Positions 14,241 through 16,018 of a stretch of 16,018 bases of DNA are shown here, piece by piece. The stretch spans positions 1-16,018 of the forward strand of contig DGNZ01000225.1 in the NCBI GenBank assembly GCA_002389175.1, written 5' to 3'. Positions within the stretch are counted from its first letter, which is position 1; every line of letters begins with the position of its first letter. The notes under the pieces are model-generated. The model had not been told where the DNA came from. It ran no database searches and saw only the letters and a program-made list of their open reading frames with translations. The translations under genes and the position numbers were made by a program. The stretch is from Rhodospirillaceae bacterium UBA4479. Its GTDB lineage: Bacteria; Pseudomonadota; Alphaproteobacteria; Rhodospirillales; Casp-alpha2.

Positions 14241-14854
14241 TCACGGTCTTTATCAGTGATCGAAACGTAATTTGGCAAGGCTGCGATGCGACTGATCCAG
14301 GCTTGCACGGCAGGATAGCTGGATAAGTCGTAGTCGCCTTCTTCTGCGACGTGGGTGTAGGCATATAGCGCGATATCGGCGAGCGTTGGGCCGTTGCCGA
14401 CCAGCCAGTCCGTGTGGCTGAGTTGCATTTCCATCAGGGCCAATGCGGCCTCTCCGGCGCTACGTTTGCTTAGTAGTTGGGCTTTTTGGACATCGCTCAG
14501 CTCTGGCAAATGTTTCCAAAACCGCAATGTCGCAATGTTGGGTTCGTGGGAATATTGTTCCCAAAACAGCCAGCTCATCATCTGCGCTTTGGTGAATGGA
14601 TCGCTGGGAATCCATGATGTCCCCTCGGCCAAATAGGTCAGCACGGCGTTGGATTCCACCAACCTCCGACCGTCGTCTAGTTCTAAAACGGGGATACGGC
14701 CACCCGGATTTATGGTGCTCAAAAATTCGGGTGTGTGGGTTTCACCTTTCAAGATGTCATAGGCATTATAATGATAAGGTGTCCCCATGAACGCGAGCAG
14801 CAGACGGATTTTAAAGCCGTTGCCAGAAATCGGGTCGTCGTGCAGCGTCAACAT
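14237..14854 (-). CDS. Glutathione S-transferase family protein
   Basis: From the ATG at 14854 the protein has 205 residues, normal for cytosolic GSTs. The N-terminal thioredoxin-fold domain begins MLTLHDDPISGNGFKIRLLL, with Ser10 a candidate catalytic residue near the glutathione thiol. NPGGRIPVLELDDG (cis-Pro loop) and LVESNAVLTYLAE (glutathione-binding Glu-Ser) follow. The helical C-terminal domain ends with WLVGNGPTLADIALYAYTHV (N-capping box region) and YPAVQAWISRIAALP. These mark a glutathione-binding transferase or reductase; the substrate is unknown. A TTG at 14875 would add seven residues, but the family begins at the chosen ATG. The ribosome binding site is weak. The gene overlaps msrB by four bases tail to tail and diverges from the SDR gene across 105 bp. 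Confidence 0.93.
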   Translation of the reverse strand: MLTLHDDPISGNGFKIRLLLAFMGTPYHYNAYDILKGETHTPEFLSTINPGGRIPVLELDDGRRLVESNAVLTYLAEGTSWIPSDPFTKAQMMSWLFWEQYSHEPNIATLRFWKHLPELSDVQKAQLLSKRSAGEAALALMEMQLSHTDWLVGNGPTLADIALYAYTHVAEEGDYDLSSYPAVQAWISRIAALPNYVSITDKDRD

Positions 14855-14959
14855 AATGGGGTCTTTCGATATCAAAGCGAGGTGACATTATAAAACTGAT
14901 AGCGTTCAATGGAATGGAATCGCAACGCATCAATTTTAATATGGGAATGAGCAAAGCTA

Positions 14960-15727
14960 ATGAATGAGCAAACGGACACAGGATCAAAGATCGCAATTGT
15001 GACGGGTGGCGGATCAGGCATTGGCCGTGCCACCGCCTATGCTTTGTTAGATGATGGCTGGACGGTTGTTATTGCCGGACGACGAGAAGAAGCATTGCTT
15101 GGAACCATTACCGAAAGTGCGGCACCTGACAGGTTGATGGCGGTGCCGACCAATGTCGCGGATCCGGACAGTGTCGCCAACCTGTTCAAAAAAACCGTCG
15201 AAGCGTATGGCCGCGTTGATCTGCTGTTCAACAATGCGGGCACCAATGCGCCGGGCATTGCGTTGGAAGATTTGGAATTCGTGCAATGGAAGTCGGTCAT
15301 CGATGTGAACCTGACAGGCTCTTTTAACTGTCTGCAGGCGGCGTTCCGCGTGATGAAAGACCAGGACCCGATGGGCGGACGGATCATCAACAATGGCTCG
15401 ATTTCGGCGCATGCGCCGCGCCCGGATTCCATTCCCTATACCGCGACCAAACATGCAGTGACGGGCATGACCAAGACTGCTGCATTGGATGGGCGTAAAT
15501 ATAATATTGCCGTGGGTCAGATTGATGTCGGCAATGCGGCGTCATCGATGGCTAATCGGATGGCCAAGGGTGTTAAACAGGCGGACGGTGAAATCCGTGC
15601 CGAGGCTATGATGGACCCGTCCGAAGTTGGGCGCGGCGTTGCGCACATGGCGAGCCTTCCTCTCAGCACCAACATTCTGACGATGACGATCATGGCGACC
15701 AAAATGCCGTTCGTCGGTCGTGGCTAA
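14960..15727 (+). CDS. Short-chain dehydrogenase/reductase (SDR)
   Basis: This 255-residue NAD(P)-dependent oxidoreductase has all classical SDR motifs: TGGGSGIG (15-22) for the cofactor, NNAG (91-94), and the catalytic Ser147 (NNGSISAH), Tyr160 and Lys164 (YTATK). Arg41-Arg42 after the second strand (VVIAGRREE) favours NADP(H) over NAD. The C-terminus has an unusual hydrophobic, Met-rich end (ILTMTIMATKMPFVGRG). The substrate is not evident. The ribosome binding site is weak. Four bases after the stop a Tat-exported intradiol dioxygenase gene begins, so the two are probably co-transcribed, though the SDR is cytoplasmic and the dioxygenase would be periplasmic. Confidence 0.93.
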   Translation: MNEQTDTGSKIAIVTGGGSGIGRATAYALLDDGWTVVIAGRREEALLGTITESAAPDRLMAVPTNVADPDSVANLFKKTVEAYGRVDLLFNNAGTNAPGIALEDLEFVQWKSVIDVNLTGSFNCLQAAFRVMKDQDPMGGRIINNGSISAHAPRPDSIPYTATKHAVTGMTKTAALDGRKYNIAVGQIDVGNAASSMANRMAKGVKQADGEIRAEAMMDPSEVGRGVAHMASLPLSTNILTMTIMATKMPFVGRG

Positions 15728-15731
15728 TCAG

Positions 15732-16018
15732 ATGCATCGTATGATCTCACGTCGATCTTTGGTGAAGGGCGGTATGGCGGCGGGTCTGGTATTCCCAACC
15801 TGGCAGATGTTGTCATCAAACAGTGCCCATGCTGCGTTGGCGCCGACACCTGACTGTGGCAATTTCCCGTCGCCGACGCCGCGACAAACGGCAGGGCCAT
15901 TCTTTTTACCTGATACGCCCGCGCGACGTGATTTCTCAGGCGATGGCCCGGGTGCTGAAATGTTTGTTGGGGGGTTCTTGGTATCGACCCAGTGCACGCC
16001 GATTGCGGGTGCGGTTGT
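15732..16018 (+). CDS. Tat-exported intradiol ring-cleavage dioxygenase (partial, 5' end)
   Basis: The frame opens at ATG 15732 (or 15741) and runs off the right edge after 95 codons without a stop. The start reads MHRMISRRSLVKGGMAAGLV. SRRSLVK is a twin-arginine signal, followed by a hydrophobic stretch and a probable signal peptidase site near NSAHAALA. The mature part begins PTPRQTAGPFFLPDTPARRDF and continues FVGGFLVSTQCTPIAGAV. A TxxQTxGPFF motif followed by a beta strand and CTPIAGA is the signature of intradiol dioxygenases of the protocatechuate 3,4-dioxygenase type. These cleave catechol-like rings between the hydroxyls using non-heme Fe(III). The iron ligands (two Tyr, two His) lie beyond the window. 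The second ATG would place the Arg pair at residues 4-5, also plausible. Confidence 0.85.
   Translation, partial: MHRMISRRSLVKGGMAAGLVFPTWQMLSSNSAHAALAPTPDCGNFPSPTPRQTAGPFFLPDTPARRDFSGDGPGAEMFVGGFLVSTQCTPIAGAV

Overview
The window looks like chromosomal DNA of a free-living, moderately GC-rich Gram-negative bacterium, most likely an alphaproteobacterium of the Rhodospirillales type. I base this on gene content and protein style (CaiB/BaiF CoA-transferase and acyl-CoA dehydrogenase neighbours, a TPR/glycosyltransferase-like protein, a CheZ-like protein, a Tat-exported dioxygenase), not on a marker gene. I see no rRNA, tRNA, CRISPR array, phage gene, transposase or insertion sequence. Genes are densely packed, with several tail-to-tail pairs.

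Layout. 1-383 (-) is the N-terminal part of an MFS transporter, divergent from an MscS channel (523-1713) that is followed closely by an ArsC-type arsenate reductase (1746-2087). 2222-3865 holds a Lys/Ala/Pro-rich ORF and, in the same frame after one stop codon, a TPR plus glycosyltransferase-like protein; the two look like one interrupted gene. 3960-5816 encodes an unusual protein with a cyclic-nucleotide-binding-like N-terminus, four tandem repeats of exactly 47 residues and a tail carrying PPSLPWE twice. A small unknown gene (5872-6108) faces a two-CBS-domain gene (6114-6515, -). A LysR regulator (6654-7535) diverges from the CBS gene, with a perfect palindromic T-N11-A box between them. 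The LysR gene faces nhaA (7545-8720, -).

8963-13143 is a three-gene catabolic operon: class III CoA-transferase, acyl-CoA dehydrogenase, and a ThDP-dependent decarboxylase/carboligase. The order suggests CoA activation, alpha,beta-oxidation or a related step, then ThDP-dependent C-C cleavage or ligation. The substrate cannot be read from sequence, and two of the enzymes lack canonical active-site residues. Three 14-bp palindromes at exact 25-bp spacing lie between its first two genes. A strong intrinsic terminator ends the operon inside the 3' end of a convergent, degenerate CheZ-like gene (13184-13726, -).

The right end has msrB (13839-14240), overlapping tail-to-tail with a GST-like gene (14237-14854, -). 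An SDR oxidoreductase (14960-15727) follows, and then the start of a Tat-exported intradiol ring-cleavage dioxygenase (15732 onward, cut by the window edge).

Stress and detoxification functions recur (MscS, ArsC, NhaA, MsrB, GST). The most unusual items are the 47-residue-repeat protein, the one-stop interruption of the TPR/GT gene, the palindrome triplet at 10214-10277, and the noncanonical catabolic enzymes.
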